64,000 bases of DNA from Martinezella multihospitum (GCF_900094585.1 NZ_FMAG01000001.1:124001-188000); one strand, 5' to 3'. Numbered from the stretch's first letter, positions 9,029 through 17,369 are shown. Made by a program: numbers and translations. The notes: generated from the sequence alone by a model not told the origin.

Positions 9029-9931
9029 ATGCCTCTTGCGATGAATCGCGATGTCTTCATCACCTGTGCCGTGACCGGTGCAGGCGACACGGTTTCGAAA
9101 TCCAGCCATGTTCCGATCACTCCCAAGCAGATCGCCGACTCCGCGATCGACGCCGCCAAGGCTGGAGCGGCAGTGGTTCACTGCCATGTCCGCGATCCCG
9201 AAACGGGCGCTGCCAGCCGCCGCAATGAGCTCTACAGGGAAGTCACCGACCGTATCCGTTCCGCCGATATCGATGTCGTTCTGAACCTGACAGCCGGCAT
9301 GGGCGGTGACCTGATTTTCGGCGATGTCGAACGCCCGTTGCCCCTGAACGACAAGGGCACGGACATGGCCGGCGCCTCCGAACGCGTGAGCCATGTTGCC
9401 GAATGCCTGCCCGAGATCTGCACGCTCGATTGCGGCACGATGAACTTCAGCCTCGGCGATTATGTCATGACCAACACGCCCTCGATGCTGAGGGCCATGG
9501 CAAAGAAGATGACCGATCTGGGCGTCCGCCCGGAGATCGAGGCCTTCGATACCGGTCATCTCTGGTTTGCCAAACAACTTGCCGAGGAGGGCCTGATCGA
9601 AGATCCGGTCCTGATCCAGCTCTGCATGGGCATCCCCTGGGGGGCGCCCGACGACCTGAACACCTTTATGGCGATGGTCAATAACGTTCCCAAAAGCTGG
9701 ACCTTCTCGGCCTTTTCCATCGGTCGCAACGCGATGGCCTATCCGGCGGCTGCGATCCTTGCCGGCGGCAATGTCCGCGTCGGGCTGGAAGACAATCTTT
9801 ATGCCGGAAAAGGCATGCTCGCGACCAATGCGCAGCTCGTCGAAAAGGCAGTGCAGGTGGTCGAAGGCATGGGCGCCCGCATCATCGGCCCCGAAGATGT
9901 CCGCAAGAAACTGAAACTGACGAAGCGCTGA
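9029..9931 (+). CDS. Beta-keto acid cleavage enzyme (BKACE), probably 3-dehydrocarnitine cleavage
   Basis: This 300-residue TIM-barrel Zn enzyme belongs to the DUF849/BKACE family. The metal ligands are visible in VVHCHVRDPETG (His46/His48 region), and the GTMNF and MGIPWG active-site segments are present. BKACE enzymes join a beta-keto acid with acetyl-CoA to give acetoacetate and a new CoA ester. Next to carnitine dehydrogenase the expected substrate is 3-dehydrocarnitine, giving betainyl-CoA, as for Pseudomonas CdhC. GGGAG precedes ATG 9029. It is the first gene of the five-gene enzyme operon, seven bases before the dehydrogenase. Confidence 0.88.
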   Translation: MPLAMNRDVFITCAVTGAGDTVSKSSHVPITPKQIADSAIDAAKAGAAVVHCHVRDPETGAASRRNELYREVTDRIRSADIDVVLNLTAGMGGDLIFGDVERPLPLNDKGTDMAGASERVSHVAECLPEICTLDCGTMNFSLGDYVMTNTPSMLRAMAKKMTDLGVRPEIEAFDTGHLWFAKQLAEEGLIEDPVLIQLCMGIPWGAPDDLNTFMAMVNNVPKSWTFSAFSIGRNAMAYPAAAILAGGNVRVGLEDNLYAGKGMLATNAQLVEKAVQVVEGMGARIIGPEDVRKKLKLTKR

Positions 9932-9938
9932 GGCCCCG

Positions 9939-11429
9939 ATGACCAAGATCAACAAGGCGGCCTGTATCGGCGGCGGCGTCATCGGCGGCGGATGGATCGC
10001 CCGTTTCCTGCTGGCCGGCATCGATGTCGATGTCTACGATCCGCATCCGGAAGCGACCCGCATCGTCGGCGAAGTGCTTGCCAATGCCGAAAAGGCCTAT
10101 GCGATGCTGACCGGCGCGCCGCTTCCACCACGTGGCAAGCTGACATTCCGGGATACGCTGGAGGCAGCCGTCGCCGATGCCGACTGGATCCAGGAAAGCG
10201 TGCCGGAGCGGCTGGATCTCAAGCGCAACGTGCTGACGCAGATCGATGCCGCCGCAAAGCCCGACGCGCTGATCGGCTCGTCGACGTCGGGTCTTCTGCC
10301 GACCGACCTGCAGCGCGACATGCGTCACCCAGAGCGCCTCTTCGTCGCTCACCCCTATAATCCCGTCTACCTCCTGCCGCTCGTCGAGATCGTCGGCGGC
10401 GAAAAGACCAGTGCAGCGACAATCAAGGCGGCGATGGACCGCCTGCCGCCCATCGGCATGAAGGGCGTGCATATCGCCAAGGAGATCGAAGCTTTCGTCG
10501 GCGATCGCCTGCTGGAAGCGCTCTGGCGCGAGGCACTGTGGCTGATCAAGGACGATATCTGCACCGTCGAGACGCTTGACGATGTCATCCGCTACTCCTT
10601 CGGCCTGCGCTGGGCGCAGATGGGCCTGTTCCAGACCTATCGCATCGCCGGTGGCGAAGCGGGTATGCGGCACTTCCTGGCGCAGTTCGGCCCGGCATTG
10701 CAGTGGAACTGGACGAAGCTGATGGACGTCGTCGATCTCGACGATGCGCTTGTCGAAAAGATCGGCCAGCAGTCGGATGAACAGGCCGATGGCCTGTCGA
10801 TCCGCGAACTCGAGCGCATCCGCGACGAAAACCTCGTCGGCATCTTCCAAAGCCTGAAGGCCAGCCATGGCGGCAACGGCTGGGGTGCCGGCAAGCTGCT
10901 GAAGGAATTCGAGCAGCATCTCTGGGCTGCGGGTGGCGGCGAGAAGCAGAGCCTGGACGTTACAAAGCCGCTACGCCTGATCGACACCAAGGTCAGCCCG
11001 GCATGGGTCGACTATAACGGCCATATGACTGAGCATCGCTATCTGCAGGTGTTCGGCGATACGTCGGACGCGCTGTTGCGGCTGATCGGTGTCGATCTTG
11101 CCTATGTCGAGCGCGGCCACAGCTACTACACGGTGGAAACGCATATCCGCCACATCGGCGAGGCCAAGCTCGGACAGGCCATCCATTCGACCGCGCAGAT
11201 CCTCGGCTCCGACGAAAAGCGGCTGCATGTGTTCCATACACTGCACGACAGCGCGAGTGGCGACCTGATCGCCACCGCCGAACAGATGCTGCTGCATGTC
11301 GACGCGAAAGCAGGTCGAGCCGTTGCCGCACCGGAGGAAGTGCTGGCAAAGCTGAGGCCGATTGCCGACGCGCATGCAGCCTTGGCCACGCCGGAGGGAG
11401 CCGGCCGTCATGTGGGACAAAAACGCTAG
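9939..11429 (+). CDS. L-carnitine 3-dehydrogenase fused to betainyl-CoA thioesterase
   Basis: This 496-residue two-domain enzyme starts with a 3-hydroxyacyl-CoA-dehydrogenase-like NAD fold. The dinucleotide loop GGGVIGGGW lies at residues 11-19 and the conserved HPYNP catalytic segment near residue 138. From about residue 345 to 475 follows a hot-dog thioesterase (VDYNGHMTEHRYLQVF). The N-terminal part oxidises L-carnitine to 3-dehydrocarnitine. The C-terminal part would release glycine betaine from the betainyl-CoA made by the upstream BKACE. In Pseudomonas these are separate proteins (CdhA and CdhB); the fused form is known from rhizobia. Cytoplasmic and operonic. Confidence 0.9.
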   Translation: MTKINKAACIGGGVIGGGWIARFLLAGIDVDVYDPHPEATRIVGEVLANAEKAYAMLTGAPLPPRGKLTFRDTLEAAVADADWIQESVPERLDLKRNVLTQIDAAAKPDALIGSSTSGLLPTDLQRDMRHPERLFVAHPYNPVYLLPLVEIVGGEKTSAATIKAAMDRLPPIGMKGVHIAKEIEAFVGDRLLEALWREALWLIKDDICTVETLDDVIRYSFGLRWAQMGLFQTYRIAGGEAGMRHFLAQFGPALQWNWTKLMDVVDLDDALVEKIGQQSDEQADGLSIRELERIRDENLVGIFQSLKASHGGNGWGAGKLLKEFEQHLWAAGGGEKQSLDVTKPLRLIDTKVSPAWVDYNGHMTEHRYLQVFGDTSDALLRLIGVDLAYVERGHSYYTVETHIRHIGEAKLGQAIHSTAQILGSDEKRLHVFHTLHDSASGDLIATAEQMLLHVDAKAGRAVAAPEEVLAKLRPIADAHAALATPEGAGRHVGQKR

Positions 11430-11441
11430 GAGGAAGCGATC

Positions 11442-12602
11442 GTGAATTTCGGACTCAGCGAAGAACAGGAGATGATCGTCAAGACGGTCAGGGACTTCGT
11501 GGAGACGGAGATCTATCCGCACGAAAACGAGGTCGAGCGCACCGGCATCGTGCCCTCAGATCTTGGGCAGGATATCAAGCGCAAATGCATCGAGCTTGGT
11601 TTCTATGCCTGCGGCTTTCCCGAGGAAATCGGTGGCGCCGGCCTCGATCACCTGACCTTCACGCTGGTCGAGCGTGAACTCGGCCGTGGCTCGATGGCGC
11701 TGACGGTGTTCTTCGGTCGCCCCTCCGGCATTCTGATGGCTTGCGAGGGCGAGCAACGCGAGCGCTATCTCCTGCCGGCGGTGCGTGGCGAGCGCGTCGA
11801 TGCGCTTGCCATTACCGAACCGGACGCCGGTTCCGACATGCGCGGCATGAAATGCGCGGCAAGGCAGGATGGCGATGATTTCGTGCTCAACGGCACGAAG
11901 CATTTCATCTCGCATGCCGATGTCGCTGATTTCGTGATCGTCTTTGCGGCAACCGGCGAGGAAGACACGCACCGTGGCGTCAAGAAGAAGATTACCGCCT
12001 TCCTGGTCGATCGCGGCACGCCGGGCTTCGATATTCTGAAGGGCTACGACTCGGTTTCCCATCGTGGCTATCACAACTGCATCCTGAACTTCACCGATTG
12101 CCGCCTGCCGAAGTCGCAGGTGCTCGGCGAAATCCATCGCGGTTTCGATCTTGCCAATCAGTGGCTCTATGGAACCCGCTTGACGGTGGCCGCCACCTGC
12201 GTGGGCCGAGCGCGCCGCGTCTTCGATCTGGCCCTGCCCTATGCCGCCGAGCGCAAGCAGTTCGGCAAGCCGATCGGCGCCAATCAGGGCGTCTCCTTCA
12301 AGCTTGCCGACATGATCACCGAGATCGACGCAGCGGACCTGCTGACGCTATCGGCCGCCTGGAAGCTCGATGCCGGCATCCCCGCCAATCGCGAGATCGC
12401 ATCGGCCAAGCTCTACGCCTCGGAAATGCTTGCCCGCGTCACCGACGAGGCAATCCAGATTTTCGGCGGCATGGGATTGATGGACGATCTTCCCCTCGCT
12501 CGCTTTTGGCGCGATGCGCGCGTCGAGCGCATCTGGGACGGAACGTCGGAAATCCAGCGGCACATCATCAGCCGCGACCTGCTTCGGCCGTTCGGAGCAT
12601 GA
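11442..12602 (+). CDS. Acyl-CoA dehydrogenase, candidate gamma-butyrobetainyl-CoA dehydrogenase
   Basis: This 386-residue flavoprotein starts at GTG 11442 behind GGAGG. FAD-binding and substrate segments of the family are present (LAITEPDAGSDM, the C-terminal FGGMGL and RDARVERIWDGTSEIQR). In medium-chain enzymes the catalytic Glu sits in a YEGT motif; here the equivalent position is Asp366 in WDGT, and no Glu is seen at the isovaleryl-type alternative site. Between carnitine dehydrogenase and a CaiD homologue, the likely reaction interconverts gamma-butyrobetainyl-CoA and crotonobetainyl-CoA. It needs an electron-transfer flavoprotein, which is not encoded in the window. Confidence 0.85.
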   Translation: MNFGLSEEQEMIVKTVRDFVETEIYPHENEVERTGIVPSDLGQDIKRKCIELGFYACGFPEEIGGAGLDHLTFTLVERELGRGSMALTVFFGRPSGILMACEGEQRERYLLPAVRGERVDALAITEPDAGSDMRGMKCAARQDGDDFVLNGTKHFISHADVADFVIVFAATGEEDTHRGVKKKITAFLVDRGTPGFDILKGYDSVSHRGYHNCILNFTDCRLPKSQVLGEIHRGFDLANQWLYGTRLTVAATCVGRARRVFDLALPYAAERKQFGKPIGANQGVSFKLADMITEIDAADLLTLSAAWKLDAGIPANREIASAKLYASEMLARVTDEAIQIFGGMGLMDDLPLARFWRDARVERIWDGTSEIQRHIISRDLLRPFGA

Positions 12603-12606
12603 GCCT

Positions 12607-14664
12607 ATGACGCAACGCTCGCTCGACCGCCTCATCAGACCCAGAACGATCGCCGTCTTCGGCGGCCGCGAGGCACGGCGCGTCATCGAGCAATGCGATC
12701 TCATGGGATTTGCCGGCGAGATCTGGCCGGTGCACCCGACACAGGACAGCGTGCTTGGCCGCCGCTGCTATCGGTCGGTGACGGATCTACCCGATGCGCC
12801 GGATGCAGCCTTCATCGGCGTCAACAGGACGTTGACAATCGAGATCGTTCGGGACCTCGCCGCAAGAGGCGCCGGCGGTGCCGTCTGCTACGCTTCGGGG
12901 TTCAGCGAGGCGGTTGCAGAACTGTCTGACGGTGCGGATCTGCAGCAGGCGCTGGTCGAGGCCGCAGGTAGCATGCCGATCGTCGGGCCGAATTGCTATG
13001 GCATGATCAATGGCCTCGATGGTGCCCTGCTCTGGCCGGATCAGCATGGCATTATCCGCACAGAGCGCGGCGTTGCGATCCTCACCCAGTCCTCCAACAT
13101 CGCCATCAACTTGAGCATGCAGCGGCGCGGCTTGCCGATCAGCTATCTCATGACCGCAGGCAATCAGGCCCAGACCGGGCTTTCGGATCTTGCCCGGGCC
13201 GTTCTCGAAGATCCCCGTGTTACGGCCGTCGGACTGCACATTGAAGGCTTCGGCGACATCCGGGCGCTGGAAGCGCTCGCCACACGGGCGCGAGAGCTGA
13301 AAAAGCCCGTCGTCGCCCTAAAGGTTGGAAAATCCGAACAGGCGCAGCGCGCCACCGTTTCGCACACGGCCTCGCTTGCCGGCAGCGACGCGGTTGCCGG
13401 CGCGCTGCTCGATCGTCTCGGCATCGGCCGCGTTTCGACGCTGCCGGAACTCATCGAAACGCTGAAGCTCCTGCATGTCGTCGGCCCGCTCGAAAGCAAT
13501 GCCATCTCCTCGATGAGCTGTTCGGGCGGCGAGGCCTCGCTGATGGCTGACGCCGCCGTCGGCAGGACCATCGAATTCCGTGCCCTGAACGCCGAACAGC
13601 TGCCTGCGCTCCGCGCAAGTCTCGGCCCGATGGTGACGCTTTCCAATCCGCTCGACTACCACACCTTCGTCTGGGGCGATCTGGAGCGCCAGGCAGAGGC
13701 TTTCAGCGCCATGTTCGCTGGCGGCTACGCGCTTAACCTGCTTGTCCTCGATTTCCCGCGCGAGGATCGTTGCGACGGCGCAGACTGGATGATCACCGTT
13801 GCGGCCGTTGCCGCCGCCGCGAGACAAACGGGTGCCCGTGCCGGCATTCTGGCGACCTTGCCCGAAAACCTGCCGGAGGCGATCGCCCAACGGCTGATCG
13901 AAAGCGGCATCGTGCCGCTCTGCGGTATCAGCGAGGCACTGGCGGCGGCGGATATCGCCAGCGGCATTGCCAAGGCATGGAATAGGCCGCAGCCTTTGCC
14001 GCTCCTCAACGTTCCCGCCGCTGCTGGTGAGATTGAGACCCTGAGCGAAGCTGCCGCCAAGGCGGAGCTTGCGACAGCGGGCCTTGCTGTCCCACGCGGC
14101 AAGACTGCCGAGACGGCAAATGAGGCGGCAGACTGCGCCGAGCAGCTTGGTTTCCCGGTCGCGCTCAAGGCACTCGGCGTCGAGCATAAATCCGATATCG
14201 GCGCCGTCAAACTCAACCTATGGGATAGGAAGGCCGTCAGAGATGCCGCCGAAGGCATGACCGCTGTTGCGAGCGGATTCCTCGTCGAGCGGATGATCGA
14301 CCGTCCCGTCGCGGAGCTGATCGTCGGAGCGGTGCGCGATCCGGTCGTCGGCCTGACCCTGACGATCGGTGCAGGCGGAATTCTAGTGGAACTGCTTGAA
14401 GATTCCGTCGTTTTGCCGCTGCCGGTGACGAAAGCCGAGGTCTTGGACAGGATTTCACGATTGAAGGTGCGGAAATTGATCGAAGGTTATCGCGGCAATA
14501 CAGGCAGCAGCCTCGAAATCGTTGCCGACGCCGTCGTATCAGCGGCAGAATATGTCGTAAAGAATGCCGCACAGCTTGAAGAACTGGACATTAATCCATT
14601 GATGGTCCTACCAGATTCTCGCGGTGTCGTTGCCGCGGATGCTCTCATCCGGCGAAGGAGGTAG
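12607..14664 (+). CDS. NDP-forming acyl-CoA synthetase (acetate-CoA ligase type)
   Basis: This 685-residue enzyme has a CoA-binding Rossmann domain (about 10-130), a succinyl-CoA-ligase-like flavodoxin domain pair (about 140-450) and a C-terminal ATP-grasp domain (about 465-685). The phosphohistidine loop reads TVSHTASLAG and the ATP-grasp segment contains FPVALKAL. Such enzymes activate carboxylates to CoA thioesters using ATP and releasing ADP. In this operon it is the natural candidate to charge gamma-butyrobetaine, crotonobetaine or carnitine with CoA, replacing the AMP-forming CaiC and the CoA transferase CaiB of enterobacteria. ATG 12607 follows the preceding stop by four bases. Confidence 0.85.
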   Translation: MTQRSLDRLIRPRTIAVFGGREARRVIEQCDLMGFAGEIWPVHPTQDSVLGRRCYRSVTDLPDAPDAAFIGVNRTLTIEIVRDLAARGAGGAVCYASGFSEAVAELSDGADLQQALVEAAGSMPIVGPNCYGMINGLDGALLWPDQHGIIRTERGVAILTQSSNIAINLSMQRRGLPISYLMTAGNQAQTGLSDLARAVLEDPRVTAVGLHIEGFGDIRALEALATRARELKKPVVALKVGKSEQAQRATVSHTASLAGSDAVAGALLDRLGIGRVSTLPELIETLKLLHVVGPLESNAISSMSCSGGEASLMADAAVGRTIEFRALNAEQLPALRASLGPMVTLSNPLDYHTFVWGDLERQAEAFSAMFAGGYALNLLVLDFPREDRCDGADWMITVAAVAAAARQTGARAGILATLPENLPEAIAQRLIESGIVPLCGISEALAAADIASGIAKAWNRPQPLPLLNVPAAAGEIETLSEAAAKAELATAGLAVPRGKTAETANEAADCAEQLGFPVALKALGVEHKSDIGAVKLNLWDRKAVRDAAEGMTAVASGFLVERMIDRPVAELIVGAVRDPVVGLTLTIGAGGILVELLEDSVVLPLPVTKAEVLDRISRLKVRKLIEGYRGNTGSSLEIVADAVVSAAEYVVKNAAQLEELDINPLMVLPDSRGVVAADALIRRRR

Positions 14665-14670
14665 CAGAAG

Positions 14671-15453
14671 TTGCAAGACCCCATTCGAACCCGGCACGAA
14701 GACGGCATCCTCGAGGTCACCATCGACAGACCGAAGGCGAACGCCATCGACCTGGCAACCAGCCGCCAGATGGGGCTGATCTTTCGCGACTTCCGCGACA
14801 ATCCAGATCTGCGCGTCGCTATCATCACCGGCGCGGGCGAAAAATTCTTTTCTGCCGGCTGGGATTTGAAGGCTGCGGCAGCCGGCGACGCTGTCGACGG
14901 CGACTATGGCGTCGGCGGCTTCGGCGGCCTCCAGGAGTTGCGCGATCTCAACAAACCGGTCATCTGCACTGTCAACGGCATCTGTTGCGGCGGCGGGCTG
15001 GAAATCGCGCTGTCGACTGATCTTATCATCGCCGCCCCGCACGCGACGTTCGCTTTGCCTGAGATCCGCTCGGGTACCGTCGCCGACGCAGCATCGATCA
15101 AGCTGCCGAAGCGCATCCCCTATCACATCGCCATGGACATGCTGCTGACAGGCCGCTGGCTCAATGTCGAGGAAGCGCATCGCTGGGGCTTCGTCAACGA
15201 GATCGTCATGGCCGACAAGCTGATGGACAGGGCCTGGGAACTCGCCCGCCTGCTCGCAAGCGGGCCACCGCTCGTCTACGCGGCGATCAAGGAAATCGTT
15301 CGTGAAGCGGAGGGTTCGACGTTTCAGACTGCCATGAACAAGATCACCAAACGGCAGTTTGCAACCGTCGACACTCTCTATTCGAGCGAAGATCAATTGG
15401 AAGGCGCACGGGCTTTCGCGGAGAAGCGAGCCCCAATCTGGAAAGGAAAATAG
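14671..15453 (+). CDS. caiD: CaiD-like carnitinyl-CoA dehydratase (crotonobetainyl-CoA hydratase)
   Basis: This 260-residue crotonase-fold enzyme closely resembles enterobacterial CaiD. The N-terminal segment contains EVTIDRPKANAID, then VAIITGAGEKFFSAGWDLKAAA, and it ends FAEKRAPIWKGK; I recognise all three as CaiD features. It would hydrate crotonobetainyl-CoA to L-carnitinyl-CoA, or the reverse. The start is TTG 14671, with GGAGG nine bases upstream inside the end of the synthetase gene. No ATG fits as well. It is the last gene of the enzyme operon; a hairpin-bearing gap follows before the ABC transporter genes. Confidence 0.85.
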   Translation: MQDPIRTRHEDGILEVTIDRPKANAIDLATSRQMGLIFRDFRDNPDLRVAIITGAGEKFFSAGWDLKAAAAGDAVDGDYGVGGFGGLQELRDLNKPVICTVNGICCGGGLEIALSTDLIIAAPHATFALPEIRSGTVADAASIKLPKRIPYHIAMDMLLTGRWLNVEEAHRWGFVNEIVMADKLMDRAWELARLLASGPPLVYAAIKEIVREAEGSTFQTAMNKITKRQFATVDTLYSSEDQLEGARAFAEKRAPIWKGK

Positions 15454-15477
15454 GGGCGGCGGCAACCGCGACATCTT

Positions 15478-15531
15478 CCCGCATGATCGCGGGCAACAGG
15501 CTTCAGGCGGAAGAGGAACCGAGACCTGAAG
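15478..15531 (+). other. Two stem-loops after the carnitine-enzyme operon
   Basis: CCCGC/GCGGG (15478-15482 with 15489-15493) and CTTCAGG/CCTGAAG (15501-15507 with 15525-15531) are perfect complements in the 127-base gap between the hydratase gene and the first binding protein. No long U-run follows, so termination would be partial or Rho-assisted. Confidence 0.4.
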
Positions 15532-15580
15532 TGGCTTGCCCGGGAGTTTTGTCAACACGGCAAGAAGAAGGAACAGGGGA

Positions 15581-17170
15581 ATGAACGACTACACGAAATA
15601 CCTAGCAAGCCGCGTCACCGCGGGCGGGCTTAACCGCCGCGAATTCATGGGACGCGCAATGGCAGCCGGCGTGACTTTGGCGCTCGCCGACAAGCTCTTT
15701 ACCGAAAGTGCAATGGCAGCCGAGCCGAAGCGCGGCGGCCATCTGAAGCTTGGTCTTGAAGGCGGTGCAGCAACCGATTCAAAAGACCCGGCAAAATTCC
15801 TGTCGCAGGTGATGTTCTGCATCGGCCGTTGCTGGGGCGACATGCTGGTGGAATCCCACCCGCTGACGGGCGCTGCCGTGCCTTCGCTCGCAGAATCCTG
15901 GGAACCCTCGAAGGATGCCGCCACCTGGACCTTCAAGATCCGCAAGGGCGTCAAGTTCCACAATGGCAAGGACCTGACGATCGACGACGTCGTCGCCACG
16001 CTCAAGCGTCACACCGATGCGAAATCGGAATCGGGCGCCCTCGGCGTCATGAAGTCGATCAAGGAGATCAAGGCCGACGGCGACAATCTCGTGTTGACGC
16101 TGACCGAAGGCAACGCCGACATGCCGTTGCTTCTGACCGACTACCACCTCGTCATCCAGCCGAATGGCGGCTATGATGATCCCTTAGCCTCGATCGGCAC
16201 CGGCCCCTACAAGCAGGTCAGCTTCGAGCCCGGCGTGCGCGCCACCTTCGAGCGCAACAAGGACGACTGGCGCACGGACCGCGGCTTCGTCGATTCGGTC
16301 GAGATCATCTGCATGAACGATGCGACGGCGCGTATTGCGGCGCTTTCGTCCGGTCAGGTCCATTACATCAACCGCGTCGACCCGAAGACCGTGGATCTTC
16401 TGAAGCGCGCGCCAACTGTCGAGATCCTGGCCACCGCCGGCCGCGGCCATTATGTCTTCATCATGCATTGCGACAAGACGCCCTTCGACAATAACGACCT
16501 GCGTCTGGCGCTGAAATACGCCATGGACCGCGAGACGATGGTCAAGAAGATCCTCGGCGGCTACGGCAAGGTCGGCAACGATTTCCCGATCAACAGCACC
16601 TATGCCCTCTTCCCCGAAGGCATCGAGCAGCGCGCCTATGATCCGGACAAGGCCTCCTTCCACTACAAGAAGTCCGGCCACAGCGGCTCGGTCTTGCTAC
16701 GCACCTCCGAAGTCGCCTTCCCCGGCGCCGTCGACGCGGCCGTCCTCTATCAGGAAAGCTGCAAGAAGGCCGGGATCAACATCGAGGTCAAGCGCGAGCC
16801 GGGCGATGGCTACTGGACGAATGTCTGGAACGTCCAGCCCTTCTCCACCTCCTACTGGGGCGGACGGCCGACGCAGGACCAGATGTATTCCACCGCCTAT
16901 CTCTCGACGGCGGACTGGAACGACACGCGGTTCAAGCGCCCCGACTTCGACAAGCTCTTGCTTCAGGCCCGATCCGAATTGGACGAGGCCAAGCGCAAGG
17001 AGCTTTACCGCGCCATGGCGATGATGGTGCGCGACGAAGGCGGTGTCATCTTGCCGATGTTCAACGATTTCGTGAACGCCTCCACCAAGCAAGTGAAGGG
17101 CTACGTTCACGATATCGGCAACGACATGTCGAACGGCTACGTCGCGACCCGCGTCTGGCTGGACGCCTGA
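15581..17170 (+). CDS. Family-5 ABC substrate-binding protein, Tat-exported (copy 1)
   Basis: This 529-residue periplasmic receptor is of the dipeptide/oligopeptide/nickel class. A twin-arginine signal is visible (RREFMGRAMAAG) with cleavage expected after SAMAA. The mature protein begins EPKRGGHLKLGLEGGA and carries the family pattern of a first-lobe WGDMLVESHPLTG and FKIRKGVKFHNGK. ATG 15581 has AGGAACAGGGG upstream; the longer frame adds 15 unsupported residues. It is very similar throughout to the protein at 23066, so the two are paralogues serving one transporter. The ligand is unknown; location beside carnitine genes allows a quaternary-ammonium or acyl-conjugate ligand. Confidence 0.88.
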   Translation: MNDYTKYLASRVTAGGLNRREFMGRAMAAGVTLALADKLFTESAMAAEPKRGGHLKLGLEGGAATDSKDPAKFLSQVMFCIGRCWGDMLVESHPLTGAAVPSLAESWEPSKDAATWTFKIRKGVKFHNGKDLTIDDVVATLKRHTDAKSESGALGVMKSIKEIKADGDNLVLTLTEGNADMPLLLTDYHLVIQPNGGYDDPLASIGTGPYKQVSFEPGVRATFERNKDDWRTDRGFVDSVEIICMNDATARIAALSSGQVHYINRVDPKTVDLLKRAPTVEILATAGRGHYVFIMHCDKTPFDNNDLRLALKYAMDRETMVKKILGGYGKVGNDFPINSTYALFPEGIEQRAYDPDKASFHYKKSGHSGSVLLRTSEVAFPGAVDAAVLYQESCKKAGINIEVKREPGDGYWTNVWNVQPFSTSYWGGRPTQDQMYSTAYLSTADWNDTRFKRPDFDKLLLQARSELDEAKRKELYRAMAMMVRDEGGVILPMFNDFVNASTKQVKGYVHDIGNDMSNGYVATRVWLDA

Positions 17171-17171
17171 T

Positions 17172-17195
17172 GCCCGAAGCCGGGCGAAAACGCCC
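17172..17195 (+). other. Overlapping, mutually exclusive hairpins
   Basis: GCCCG-AAGC-CGGGC (17172-17185) and GGGCG-AAAA-CGCCC (17182-17195) share bases 17182-17185, so only one can form at a time. They start two bases after the binding-protein stop codon. They may protect the 3' end or act with the stronger stem that follows. Confidence 0.4.
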
Positions 17196-17212
17196 TCATC
17201 TCTGACACAGCC

Positions 17213-17239
17213 AGGACCGTGAAAACCTTTCGCGGTCCT
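17213..17239 (+). other. Strong stem-loop after binding protein gene
   Basis: AGGACCG (17213-17219) pairs with CGGTCCT (17233-17239). A U-G wobble and GAAA/TTTC continue the helix to a 3-base loop, giving a 12-pair stem. No U-tract follows. It fits a processing or stabilising structure between the binding-protein and permease coding regions. Confidence 0.6.
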
Positions 17240-17252
17240 CCCGACGTTTCAA

Positions 17253-17296
17253 GCAATTCCTGGAAAAAAGCGCAGCTGTTTTTCGTCCGGAATTGC
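17253..17296. repeat. Rhizobial intergenic palindromic repeat
   Basis: GCAATTCC (17253-17260) and GGAATTGC (17289-17296) bound a 44-base imperfect palindrome with an A-run/T-run interior and the tail GCGTAAAACAA. I recognise this layout as a short interspersed palindrome common between genes in Rhizobium and Agrobacterium; this is from memory of the pattern, not a search. No second copy was seen in the window. Confidence 0.5.
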
Positions 17297-17369
17297 GTAA
17301 AACAACAAGATTGAGCGGCTTAGCGATTCCCATGAAACTTGGAGCCGCTCTCAGTGCGAGGCATCGGCC

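Noticed and set aside
8923..9159. Extended N-terminus of the GlxA-type regulator
   Set aside because: It overlaps the BKACE coding start and a good ribosome site exists before ATG 8922.
14684..14700. TTCGAACCCGG-like tRNA T-loop resemblance
   Set aside because: It lies inside the CaiD coding region and no acceptor or anticodon arms are present.
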